From assembly GCA_963643215.1 (NCBI GenBank), contig CAVIJY010000001.1, positions 13,325 to 77,324 of the forward strand: DNA of 64,000 nt, written 5' to 3'. Position numbers and translations under genes: made by a program. This DNA is from Darwinimomas sp963643215 (GTDB lineage: Bacteria; Bacillota; Clostridia; Lachnospirales; Lachnospiraceae). The notes under the pieces were generated by a model. It did not search any database and was not told the origin of the DNA. It was given only the letters and a program-made list of their open reading frames with translations. Shown here piece after piece: positions 26,216 to 34,632 of the stretch. Positions within the stretch are counted from its first letter, which is position 1. Every line of letters begins with the position of its first letter.

Positions 26216-28237
26216 CTAGGTAAAGTCATACATCACCGATATCTCCGTCTCCTGTCTGATATTTTTGCGGCCCTCTTCGACATCATCCTTTATCTTCAGC
26301 AGTATATCATAGTTTGTATGCTTTACATACAGCAGCTTCCTGTAGTGATCATTCACCTTATATACCGCGGCCTCCACCGGACCTATGATCTCGCAGTCGG
26401 TTGCGTGCCTCGAGCCCTTCGCAAGTCTGAGAAAAAGCTCGGCATAGCGTGTCAGCGACGCCTCGTCCCTGGAGGCAAGCTGCACCGTCCATATATGCAC
26501 TGCCGGCGGATATCTGAGAAGGCTGCGATATGCCATCTCCTGCCGGAAATACTCCTTATAGTCGCCGTTTGCCGCACATCTTACTGCATAATGCTCCGGC
26601 TTGTAGGTCTGGATGACAACCGCACCGTGCTTTTCGGATCTTCCGGCTCTGCCAGAGGCCTGTGTGATCAGCTCAAAGGTTCGCTCTCCGGAGGCATAAT
26701 CCGAGTTAAAAAGCGTAGTCTCCGCGGCAATGATTCCCACAAGCGTGACATTCGGGAAGTCATGTCCCTTGACTACCATCTGAGTGCCTATCAGTATATC
26801 GGTCTTTCCGTCAGCCATATCCCTGAGTATCTCCTCGGAGGCATGCTTTGCAGTGGTCATGTCCGCGTCCAGCCGTGCCACACTTGCATCCGGATATGCC
26901 GCCCTGGCCATCTGCTCAAGCTTCTGTGTTCCGACTCCGAACTCGGCTATATACGGGGAGCCGCATGACGGACATTTTCCGGGGAGCTGCATGGTATATC
27001 CGCAATAGTGACATACAAGCCTGTGTCCGAAATGCACTGTCATGCTTACATCACAGTGCGGACAGCGTATCGCCTCACCGCACGACCGGCAGGATACGAA
27101 ATTGGAATATCCCCGACGATTTATAAACAGTATGATCTGCTCCTTCTTCTTCAGCCGTGTGCGTATGAGCTCATCCAGCTTTTTGCTGAATATGCTGCGG
27201 TTGCCCTGTTTGAGTTCCTCACGCATATCGACCACATGAATATCCGGGAGCAGTGCTCCGGGAACGGCGCGATCCGGCAACTCCAGCAGCGTGTAGCGTC
27301 CGTCCAGTGCGGCCTGATACGACTCCGGTGACGGAGTGGCGCTTGCCAGTATCAGACTTGCACCGTGAAATCTGGCTCTTTCGGCCGCCACATCACGCGT
27401 ATCATATCTCGGCGTGATCTCGTTTTTATATGCACCGTCGTGCTCCTCATCCACGACGATAAGCCCTATATTCTTCATCGGCGCAAATGCGGCTGATCTT
27501 GGTCCTATGATTATATCGGCATCTCCGTCAGAGCATCTTCGAAACTGATCAAAGCGCTCTCCGTCGGAGAGCTTTGAATGAACCAGAGCGACTCTTGCGC
27601 CGAAAACCGAGTAAAGACGGCTTACACTCTGATATGTAAGCCCGATCTCCGGAATCAGCAATATAACCTTTTTTCCGGCATCAAGCACTTCCTGTATCAT
27701 ATGCATATAGACATCGGTCTTTCCGCTTCCGGTGACGCCGTAGAGCAGATATGTTTTCCGGATGCCGGCGGCAATGTCCCGTCTGAATATATCTATCACC
27801 CTTTGTTGCTGCTCGGTCGGGATATGAAGCCTGTAGCCGGAGGATATATCTCCGAGTATGTCCCTGTACTGTGTCCCTTTTTTCCTCCGTATCTTTTTCT
27901 TTACCGGCAGAACTGCGCTCAGAGCAGCATTCATGGTGCATCCGTAGCGGCGGCGCATCCATGCGGCAAGCTCCATGAACTCATCCTCCAGACAAACCTG
28001 TCTGGAGGCTACTCCCGCTATCTCTTTCAGCTTATATCTTGTATGTCCCGCCTCATCCGGACTTCGCCGGAGCGATATGACATATCCGCGGCGAAGCGTG
28101 CTTGCACTGCCGAAGGGCACCATAACAGGAGTGCCGACGGAGAGCGCAGCTTCCATCTCCTTCGGCACGATATAGGTAAAAGGCTTATCTACTTTTTCAT
28201 GGGATATGTCAACTATGATGTCGGCATAAAGCCTCAT
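26216..28237 (-). CDS. priA: Primosomal protein N' (replication restart helicase PriA), short form
   Basis: DNA helicase that reloads the replisome at stalled forks. The 3'-OH-binding N-terminal domain (about 1-105) is present. The Q-like motif TEQQQRVID starts at residue 141, Walker A is GVTGSGKT at about 167-174, and the DEEH box is intact. The zinc region CRSCGEAIRCPHCDVSMTVH and CHYCGYTMQLPGKCPSCG supplies eight cysteines. The protein has 673 residues; the usual winged-helix domain between the N-terminal and helicase domains appears reduced to about 30 basic residues. Its start overlaps the murF stop (ATGA). Confidence 0.93.
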   Translation of the reverse strand: MRLYADIIVDISHEKVDKPFTYIVPKEMEAALSVGTPVMVPFGSASTLRRGYVISLRRSPDEAGHTRYKLKEIAGVASRQVCLEDEFMELAAWMRRRYGCTMNAALSAVLPVKKKIRRKKGTQYRDILGDISSGYRLHIPTEQQQRVIDIFRRDIAAGIRKTYLLYGVTGSGKTDVYMHMIQEVLDAGKKVILLIPEIGLTYQSVSRLYSVFGARVALVHSKLSDGERFDQFRRCSDGDADIIIGPRSAAFAPMKNIGLIVVDEEHDGAYKNEITPRYDTRDVAAERARFHGASLILASATPSPESYQAALDGRYTLLELPDRAVPGALLPDIHVVDMREELKQGNRSIFSKKLDELIRTRLKKKEQIILFINRRGYSNFVSCRSCGEAIRCPHCDVSMTVHFGHRLVCHYCGYTMQLPGKCPSCGSPYIAEFGVGTQKLEQMARAAYPDASVARLDADMTTAKHASEEILRDMADGKTDILIGTQMVVKGHDFPNVTLVGIIAAETTLFNSDYASGERTFELITQASGRAGRSEKHGAVVIQTYKPEHYAVRCAANGDYKEYFRQEMAYRSLLRYPPAVHIWTVQLASRDEASLTRYAELFLRLAKGSRHATDCEIIGPVEAAVYKVNDHYRKLLYVKHTNYDILLKIKDDVEEGRKNIRQETEISVMYDFT

Positions 28238-29628
28238 TTTACTCCTCCGTACAGGGCAGCGACGCTCTCGCCAAGCTTCATGCTGTTGGAGCCCTTGAAA
28301 TACAGCAGATCATCCTGCCTTACATGCTCTGCAAGATAGGCATCCAGCTTCGACCTGTCTGTAAAGTGAAGCTTTACTATATCCGGATTGTCTATGCTGT
28401 CAGAGATCATCTCTGCCGCGTCGCCGTATGTCAGCACTATATCTGCGCTTTTATTAAATGCAATAAACTGTCCGATCGCCTTGTGCGCCGGCTCCGTCTG
28501 CTCTCCGAGCTCTCTCATATCCGCCAGAACCGCGATTCTTCGTCCGCTGCATTCTATGGTATCTAGTATCTCCAGCCCCGCACGCATCGAATCAGGACTT
28601 GCATTGTATGTGTCATCTATGATCAATATGTCCCCGCGATCCAGTATCTGCTGTCTGTGGGCAAAGCCCTTCATCTCGCACAGCTTCTGCGCCGCTTTTT
28701 CAAGATTAACCGCATGACAATGTGCCACAGCCAGTGCAGCCAGCGCGTTTGATATCATATGCCTTCCGTACATAGCAAGTTTCACATGAATCCGCTGTCC
28801 GAATATGTTGGCCGTAAAGCTCGGGCACCCGCGGCTCATATCTATATCCGCGGCATATGCATCGCAGTCCGGAGTCGTACCGTAATACACAGGTATCAGA
28901 CCCGCAGGAAGCTTCACAGACCTGAGCAGAGGATCATCCCCGTTGAGGATCACATATTCTCCGGGATTCATATAATCCACGATATGCAGCTTTTCTCTGA
29001 GTATATTCTCCTTTGTTCCAAGCTGCTGGATATGAGCCGTTCCTATATTGGTTATCACAGCCATATTCGGCCTGACCACGGATGCAAGCCTGGCCATCTC
29101 CCCGGGCTCGCTCATCCCGGTCTCCAGCACTCCGATATATGCATCCTCGTCAAATTCAGCCATGGTCAGAGGAACGCCCACCTGACTGTTCTTATTGCCG
29201 GCAGTGGCAAATACCCTTCCTCCGGCTCCGAGCGCCTCGGCTATCATCTGCCTTGTGGTTGTCTTTCCCACGCTTCCCGTTACTGCCACTATCGGAACTC
29301 TGATATCATCCCGGAGCCTGCGTCCCAGCGCCTGCATGGCTTCCACGGTATCCGCGACCTTTATCAGAATCTTGTCTCCGTGATATGCAATCTCCTCCGG
29401 GCTGAGGCTGGTGAGCGAGACGACGCAGTCACCGGCCAAAACCTCGCCGATGAACCTGTGAGCATCGACATTTTCGCCTATGATCGGTACGAACAGGGTC
29501 TGCGCATCCACATTGCGGGAATCGATGCCGAGTCTGCTTATGACGCATTCACCGTATTTACTTGCATCACCGCAGATCAGCTCACCTCCGGTGCACTGAA
29601 CCAGCTGGTTTACTGTCATGTGAAGCAT
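28234..29628 (-). CDS. murF: UDP-N-acetylmuramoyl-tripeptide--D-alanyl-D-alanine ligase
   Basis: Cytosolic ATP-dependent ligase adding D-Ala-D-Ala to the UDP-MurNAc-tripeptide (464 residues). The P-loop is VAVTGSVGKTTTRQMIAEAL near residue 115. The central-domain motif ILDRGDILIIDDTYNASPDSM and the C-terminal Mur ligase domain with DLLYFKGSNSMKLG complete the family pattern. The start has AGGGAG about eight bases upstream. It follows murE by three bases and overlaps priA, so wall precursor synthesis is coupled to a replication gene. Confidence 0.95.
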   Translation of the reverse strand: MLHMTVNQLVQCTGGELICGDASKYGECVISRLGIDSRNVDAQTLFVPIIGENVDAHRFIGEVLAGDCVVSLTSLSPEEIAYHGDKILIKVADTVEAMQALGRRLRDDIRVPIVAVTGSVGKTTTRQMIAEALGAGGRVFATAGNKNSQVGVPLTMAEFDEDAYIGVLETGMSEPGEMARLASVVRPNMAVITNIGTAHIQQLGTKENILREKLHIVDYMNPGEYVILNGDDPLLRSVKLPAGLIPVYYGTTPDCDAYAADIDMSRGCPSFTANIFGQRIHVKLAMYGRHMISNALAALAVAHCHAVNLEKAAQKLCEMKGFAHRQQILDRGDILIIDDTYNASPDSMRAGLEILDTIECSGRRIAVLADMRELGEQTEPAHKAIGQFIAFNKSADIVLTYGDAAEMISDSIDNPDIVKLHFTDRSKLDAYLAEHVRQDDLLYFKGSNSMKLGESVAALYGGVK

Positions 29629-29631
29629 ATA

Positions 29632-31131
29632 TTACTCCCTTTCTGCCGGATGCTTGATTCCAAGCTCATCCAGAGCCGCGTATACAGCCTCCTGATCGGT
29701 ATAATGCGTGCGCCTGCCCTCTACCTCGATATAGTCCTCATGCCCCTTGCCTATGATCGCGATTATATCTCCCGGCATGCGGCATTGTATCGCGTACTTA
29801 ACCGCCTCGGCACGCCTGGGAACCTCCACGCAGGTTCCTTTCGTTGCATCAAATGTGGAGCGGATATCCGCCAGAATATCATGAATATCCTCATAGCGGG
29901 AGTTGTCCTCCGTAAGGATGGCCAGATCGCTCATCTCTCCGGCTATCCTTCCCATGTCATAGCGCCGCTCTTTACTGCGGTTTCCTCCGCATCCGAAGAC
30001 TACCACAAGGCGCTTATGCGGATAGTTTCTCAATGTTTCAAGCAGAGAATGCATGCTTACGGCATTGTGCGCGTAGTCCACTATGATCTTTACATCCTTA
30101 TCCGTATATACAGTCTCCATGCGTCCCTTTACGCGGAAATCCTTAAGCGCCTCCGACAGAGCCGCATCATCTACTCCCAGCTTTTTGCATACGGCTATCG
30201 CGCATATCGCATTTACGGCATTGAAGCCTCCTGGAATTCCTATGTCGGCAGTCAGCCGGTCATTGCCGTGTGCGGCCTCCATCTCGAGCCCGATGAAATC
30301 ATGCTCGGATACATATCTGACATCAAGTATCCTGTAGTCGGCATCCTCAGCATATCCGAAGGTCTCTGTATGACCGGCCTTTGCATGCTCCGCTACATAA
30401 TCGGCATGCTCATCGTCGGCATTTACAAGTATGCTTCTGCACACAGACATGATCTGTGTCTTGCAATCAAGATATTCCTGAAAATCAGCGTGCTCGGTCG
30501 GTCCGATATGATCATTTGATATATTCGTGAATATTCCGTAATCATATGTCATTCCGTCTATCCGATGCATCTTTACAGCCTGACTTGACACCTCCATCAC
30601 GGCATATCCGCAGCCTGCATCGACCATTTCCCTGAGAGCCTTCTGAACCCGAAATGCCTCGGGAGTAGTATTCATGAGATCCTCGTGATGTCCCGGGTAG
30701 TCGATTCCTATCGTTCCCATGTATCCGCAGGATCTGCCTGAGAAGTCAAGTATGCGCTTTATCATGCATGCGGTTGTCGTCTTCCCCTTTGTTCCGGTTA
30801 CCGCTATAGTCGTCAGCTCCTTTGCGGGATATCCGAAATAGCAGTTCGACAGCAGAGCCAGAGCCTCTCTGGTATCCTTTACAGCTATGATGTTCAGTCC
30901 TTCGGGTATCTCTGTCTCCGCAAGACAATCCTCCTCCACAACAGCTCCTGCGGCTCCTCCCTGTGCTATCTCGCCCAGATTTGCATGTGAATCGAAATGC
31001 TCGCCCTTCTGGCATACGAAAAGACAACCTTTGGTTACATGCCGCGTATCATATACCAGCTCTGTATACTCGCAGTCCTGTGTTCCCGCAAGCATCCTGT
31101 ATTTCAAATCCCTGACATCTGTTATTTTCAT
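29632..31131 (-). CDS. murE: UDP-N-acetylmuramyl-tripeptide synthetase MurE
   Basis: Adds the third amino acid of the peptidoglycan stem (499 residues). The P-loop is VTGTKGKTTTACMIKRIL and the central motif is NISNDHIGPTEH. In the C-terminal domain the specificity loop reads EDNSRYED where meso-DAP enzymes usually have DNPR; the Asn and Arg are kept, which favours meso-diaminopimelate but does not prove it. The ATG at 31131 was chosen for the GGAG site just upstream. A 63-bp repeat (copy C) lies about 25 bases upstream, between ftsK and this gene. Confidence 0.93.
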   Translation of the reverse strand: MKITDVRDLKYRMLAGTQDCEYTELVYDTRHVTKGCLFVCQKGEHFDSHANLGEIAQGGAAGAVVEEDCLAETEIPEGLNIIAVKDTREALALLSNCYFGYPAKELTTIAVTGTKGKTTTACMIKRILDFSGRSCGYMGTIGIDYPGHHEDLMNTTPEAFRVQKALREMVDAGCGYAVMEVSSQAVKMHRIDGMTYDYGIFTNISNDHIGPTEHADFQEYLDCKTQIMSVCRSILVNADDEHADYVAEHAKAGHTETFGYAEDADYRILDVRYVSEHDFIGLEMEAAHGNDRLTADIGIPGGFNAVNAICAIAVCKKLGVDDAALSEALKDFRVKGRMETVYTDKDVKIIVDYAHNAVSMHSLLETLRNYPHKRLVVVFGCGGNRSKERRYDMGRIAGEMSDLAILTEDNSRYEDIHDILADIRSTFDATKGTCVEVPRRAEAVKYAIQCRMPGDIIAIIGKGHEDYIEVEGRRTHYTDQEAVYAALDELGIKHPAERE

Positions 31132-31155
31132 AAGAGCGCTCCTTTGCAAAAGACC

Positions 31156-31218
31156 GGATTGTGGGAGTGCGAAGCACGAAACAATCCGAGTAACCAGAGG
31201 TTCGGGTACACCCGAACC
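31156..31218. repeat. Short repeat copy C (63 bp, two-hairpin module)
   Basis: Runs from GGATTGTGGG to CCCGAACC. It holds hairpin 1 (GGATTGT paired with ACAATCC, inner GTGC/GCAC) and hairpin 2 (GGTTCGGGTACACCCGAACC). It has the same boundaries and length as copy F at the right edge, and equals one end of the long elements B, D and E without the opposite terminal repeat. It is located between the ftsK stop and the murE ribosome-binding site. No flanking duplication is seen. Confidence 0.85.
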
Positions 31219-31250
31219 AGGATTTTAGAAAAAGCTGCAGGCTCCTCGCA

Positions 31251-34200
31251 TCATGAGAGAGAAAGATAATCCTCAAACTCCTCCATAGTCATCAGTATAT
31301 CCCGCGGCTTTGTTCCCTGCTCGCGTCCCACAACACCGCATTCGCAGAGCTGATCCATGATTCTCGCCGCCCGGTTGAAGCCTATCCTGAACTTTCTTTG
31401 AAGATTGCCGATGCTGGCCTTCTGTGCTTCTATGATATATCTTCCGGCCTCTCCGAAGAGAGCATCTCTTTCATCCTGCTCCTTCTGGGTCTGATTCTGC
31501 GCCGTATCCGATGACGCGGCTCCGGCTCCGGCCTCTATCTTTCCGATTGTATCTGCATCATATTCCGCAAGATCCTGCTGGATGATGAAATCTACTACTC
31601 TTCTGATCTCGTCGTCTGAGACAAATGCTCCCTGTATACGAACCGGCTTGGCCATGCCCTGCGGATAATACAGCATATCGCCCTTTCCGAGCAGCTTTTC
31701 GGCTCCGACACTGTCAAGTATGGTTCTGGAGTCGACTCCGCTTGATACGGCAAATGCTATCCTCGACGGAATGTTTGCCTTTATCACGCCTGTTATGACA
31801 TTGACTGATGGCCTTTGAGTCGCAATGACAAGATGTATTCCGGCTGCTCTCGCCAGCTGTGCTATCCTGCATATGGCATCCTCAACCTCATTCTTTGATA
31901 CCATCATGAGATCGGCCAGCTCGTCGATGATGATGACTATCTGGGGCATCTTCTCATATGGCATATTGGTGCTCTCGTCTACTCGCTTTCCGTCGCTCAG
32001 AAGCCGCTCTATGTGCTGATTGTATCCGGAGATGTCGCGAACACCCTCGCGCTCGAACATTTTATATCGCTTCATCATCTCCTCAACAGCCCAGTTGAGT
32101 GCGGATGCAGCCTTCTTCGGATCAGTGACCACAGGTATGAGAAGATGCGGTATACCGTTGTATACCGAAAGCTCCACCACCTTCGGATCGATCATGATCA
32201 GCTTGACCTCCTCCGGCGAATAGCGATACAGAAGACTCAGCACCATGGTGTTGATGCATACAGATTTGCCTGAGCCCGTAGCTCCCGCTATCATCATATG
32301 CGGCATCTTATCGATATCGCCGACCACAGTGGAGCCCGCTATGTCCATACCGACGGCAAAAAGCAGTCTTGCCTTGGATCTTTTAAACACATCCGACTCT
32401 ATCAGATCACGCAGGTGGACAGTCATATTGTCCTTGTTCGGAACCTCAATGCCGATCGCCGCCTTGCCCGGAATCGGCGCCTCGACCCTGATATCCGCAG
32501 CAGCGAGTGCCAGCTTTATATCATCTGTCAGGCTGACAATCTTTGATACCTTCACACCCATTTCGGGTCGCAGCTCATATCTCGTGACCGCCGGTCCGCA
32601 GCTCACATCAGTCACAGTGACCTTTACTCCGAATTGAGCCAGTGTCTCCTCGAGCTTGCGTGCGGTATCACCGAATTCACGCTCCGATGAGCTTCTCATC
32701 ATTCCCGTCCCCTTTGACAGAAGCGATGTCGGCGGGATGACATAAACCTTCTTTTCCTTTATCTGAGCATTGCCGGATGTACTCTGTACATTCTGTGTAC
32801 TCCGCACATCATTCTGTGTATTCTGCCTGCCCTGCACACTATGTGGGTTCTGTGTGCTCTGCAGATTCTGCATGTTCTGCATGTCATGTGCACTCTGCAA
32901 ACTCTGTACACTCTGCATGTCCTGCGTGTTCTGCGCACTTAGCGGACGCTGTGCTTCATCTGAATCATAATCGTCCTGATACTCAATCTGATGCGGTTTC
33001 GCATCTGCAAAGTGCTCCCCGATGATCGGATCTGATTCGCTCCCTGACAAAGCAGCATCAACGATGCAATCGTCAGCATATGCTGTCCAACCGGTGCTGC
33101 TGCCGCAGCCATGATTTTCGGTATTTTGCTCAGCATCATATACGCCGCCTTCATCGGCCGCTTCCTGAGCTGCATTGGTATAGCTTTCGGCTCTTGCATA
33201 GATTCCGGTATCATCAAGCCCCTCACGCGGCATCACCGTAAACATATCGAAGGGCACAGAATCATCATCCGCGCTGCTGCCGGGATTGCTTATCATATCC
33301 TCACTTTCAAGCATCTGCCGGTATGCCGAGAAATCATCCTCATCCGTCAAGTCGCTGTCATCGGAAGCAGTCCGGTCATCCGGGTATCCGTCTCCGGCTG
33401 TATAGTCATAGGTCTTTACGGAATCATATCCCAGACTGAACTCATCCTCATCCATGGCAAGAGGAGTAGAAAAAAAGTCATGATCCTTCATGGTGATGGA
33501 CGCAACCGATGCGGCGAGAGACTGTGTCTCTCTTGCAAGTGCATCATCAGAAAGCGTTTTAAGACGCATATCCAGACCGGAGTCTTCGCCGTTATACTGC
33601 ACTGCCGCTTCATTCAAGTCGTCCCGGGGCATTGTTTCGCTTATGGGCATTTCATCCTGAATGCCGCTTCCATGTATATCATACTCGTCGGCTGCGTCCT
33701 GATCCGGGAGTCCTGCCGGCTCACTCTGTACTGAAGTTTCACTCTGTGCTGCGGTTTCATTCTGTGCACGCAGTATCTCCTGCCCCGAATCACTCTCCTG
33801 GGCTTTCAGATCGATATTGACAAGCTTTGCAAGCTCTCTTTGGCGCCTGCGCTCCTCATTTTTTATAAGATGCTCCTCATGAAGCTGCCTTGCTCCGGTT
33901 CTTGCATGCTCGTATGCTTCTCCGCCGCCCTTTCTGACAGCCCCGACAAAGCTTTTTCCTGTTACGGCTACCAGTGACACGATCAATATGGCCACACAGA
34001 CCACAAATGCTCCGGCGAAGCCTATCACGGTCTCCAGCCCGCCTCCCAATATGCCTCCGAGAAGGCCTCCTCCGCCTCCAAGGCTGTAAAGCTCTCCCAG
34101 CGAGCTTATCTCGTCAAAGCTGCTTCCTACAAAAAGATGTATGAGCGCACCCAATGCAAGTATGGAGATAAATGATGAAAATACTGTTATCAAAGCTCTT

Positions 34201-34604
34201 CTGCTGGCACCGTTTGAGATGATGAGCACAATGGATATAAACATCCATATCGGAAATACATATCCGAGCAGACCGAACAGACCTGTCTGCAGCGCCTTGA
34301 GCCATTCACCGACAGGGCCGCAGACACCCATATTGCTGAGCAGGAAGAGAACTGCGGCAAGAAAGCTTATGATCACTGCCGCCTCATCCTTTATCATTCC
34401 GGTATCCAGCTCCCTCATTCTTACGGAATCACGGCTTTCACGACGATTCTTCGATGAGCCTGCTCCGGCGGATTTTCGCCCTTCTCCGGCGCGTGACTCA
34501 GAGGCCTTCATCCCGGAGGCCGGCTTTGACTTCGAGGCAGCCTTTGAGCTTGCGGCTGCCTTCGATTTTGTACTTTTTTTCGATGTTTTACTGTTTTGTG
34601 TCAC
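31251..34604 (-). CDS. ftsK: DNA translocase FtsK/SpoIIIE
   Basis: Septal motor that pumps chromosomal DNA during division or sporulation (1117 residues). Lys/Ser/Ala-rich N-terminus, then four or so transmembrane segments (about 75-235), a long variable acidic linker (about 265-620), the motor domain with Walker A GATGSGKSVCIN near 770 and Walker B IIIDELADLMM, and a C-terminal gamma winged helix (IGNLQRKFRIGFNRAARIMDQL). It uses a GTG start with AGGTG upstream. The linker contains a Gln-rich tripeptide repeat (see 32764-32945). Follows the NlpC hydrolase gene by 28 bases in reverse order of transcription. Confidence 0.95.
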   Translation of the reverse strand: MTQNSKTSKKSTKSKAAASSKAASKSKPASGMKASESRAGEGRKSAGAGSSKNRRESRDSVRMRELDTGMIKDEAAVIISFLAAVLFLLSNMGVCGPVGEWLKALQTGLFGLLGYVFPIWMFISIVLIISNGASRRALITVFSSFISILALGALIHLFVGSSFDEISSLGELYSLGGGGGLLGGILGGGLETVIGFAGAFVVCVAILIVSLVAVTGKSFVGAVRKGGGEAYEHARTGARQLHEEHLIKNEERRRQRELAKLVNIDLKAQESDSGQEILRAQNETAAQSETSVQSEPAGLPDQDAADEYDIHGSGIQDEMPISETMPRDDLNEAAVQYNGEDSGLDMRLKTLSDDALARETQSLAASVASITMKDHDFFSTPLAMDEDEFSLGYDSVKTYDYTAGDGYPDDRTASDDSDLTDEDDFSAYRQMLESEDMISNPGSSADDDSVPFDMFTVMPREGLDDTGIYARAESYTNAAQEAADEGGVYDAEQNTENHGCGSSTGWTAYADDCIVDAALSGSESDPIIGEHFADAKPHQIEYQDDYDSDEAQRPLSAQNTQDMQSVQSLQSAHDMQNMQNLQSTQNPHSVQGRQNTQNDVRSTQNVQSTSGNAQIKEKKVYVIPPTSLLSKGTGMMRSSSEREFGDTARKLEETLAQFGVKVTVTDVSCGPAVTRYELRPEMGVKVSKIVSLTDDIKLALAAADIRVEAPIPGKAAIGIEVPNKDNMTVHLRDLIESDVFKRSKARLLFAVGMDIAGSTVVGDIDKMPHMMIAGATGSGKSVCINTMVLSLLYRYSPEEVKLIMIDPKVVELSVYNGIPHLLIPVVTDPKKAASALNWAVEEMMKRYKMFEREGVRDISGYNQHIERLLSDGKRVDESTNMPYEKMPQIVIIIDELADLMMVSKNEVEDAICRIAQLARAAGIHLVIATQRPSVNVITGVIKANIPSRIAFAVSSGVDSRTILDSVGAEKLLGKGDMLYYPQGMAKPVRIQGAFVSDDEIRRVVDFIIQQDLAEYDADTIGKIEAGAGAASSDTAQNQTQKEQDERDALFGEAGRYIIEAQKASIGNLQRKFRIGFNRAARIMDQLCECGVVGREQGTKPRDILMTMEEFEDYLSLS
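32764..32945 (-). repeat. Imperfect 9-bp-period tandem repeat in the ftsK linker
   Basis: DNA with recurring CTCTGCA/TTCTGCATG units that encodes a run of tripeptides of the type QSx or QNx at about residues 553-613 of FtsK (for example QSVQSLQSAHDMQNMQNLQS). The reading frame is preserved throughout. This region is the most compositionally skewed part of the gene and probably varies in length between strains. Confidence 0.85.
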
Positions 34605-34632
34605 GGTTCACCTGCATTGCAATGTTTTATTA

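Noticed and set aside
28759..30519. 586-residue plus-strand open frame
   Set aside because: It lies antisense to murF and murE, which have full family motifs, and its translation has the skewed composition (His, Tyr, Ile rich) of a shadow frame and no recognisable domain.
32764..32945. CRISPR-like array
   Set aside because: The repeats are 9-bp, contiguous, in frame with FtsK and have no spacers.
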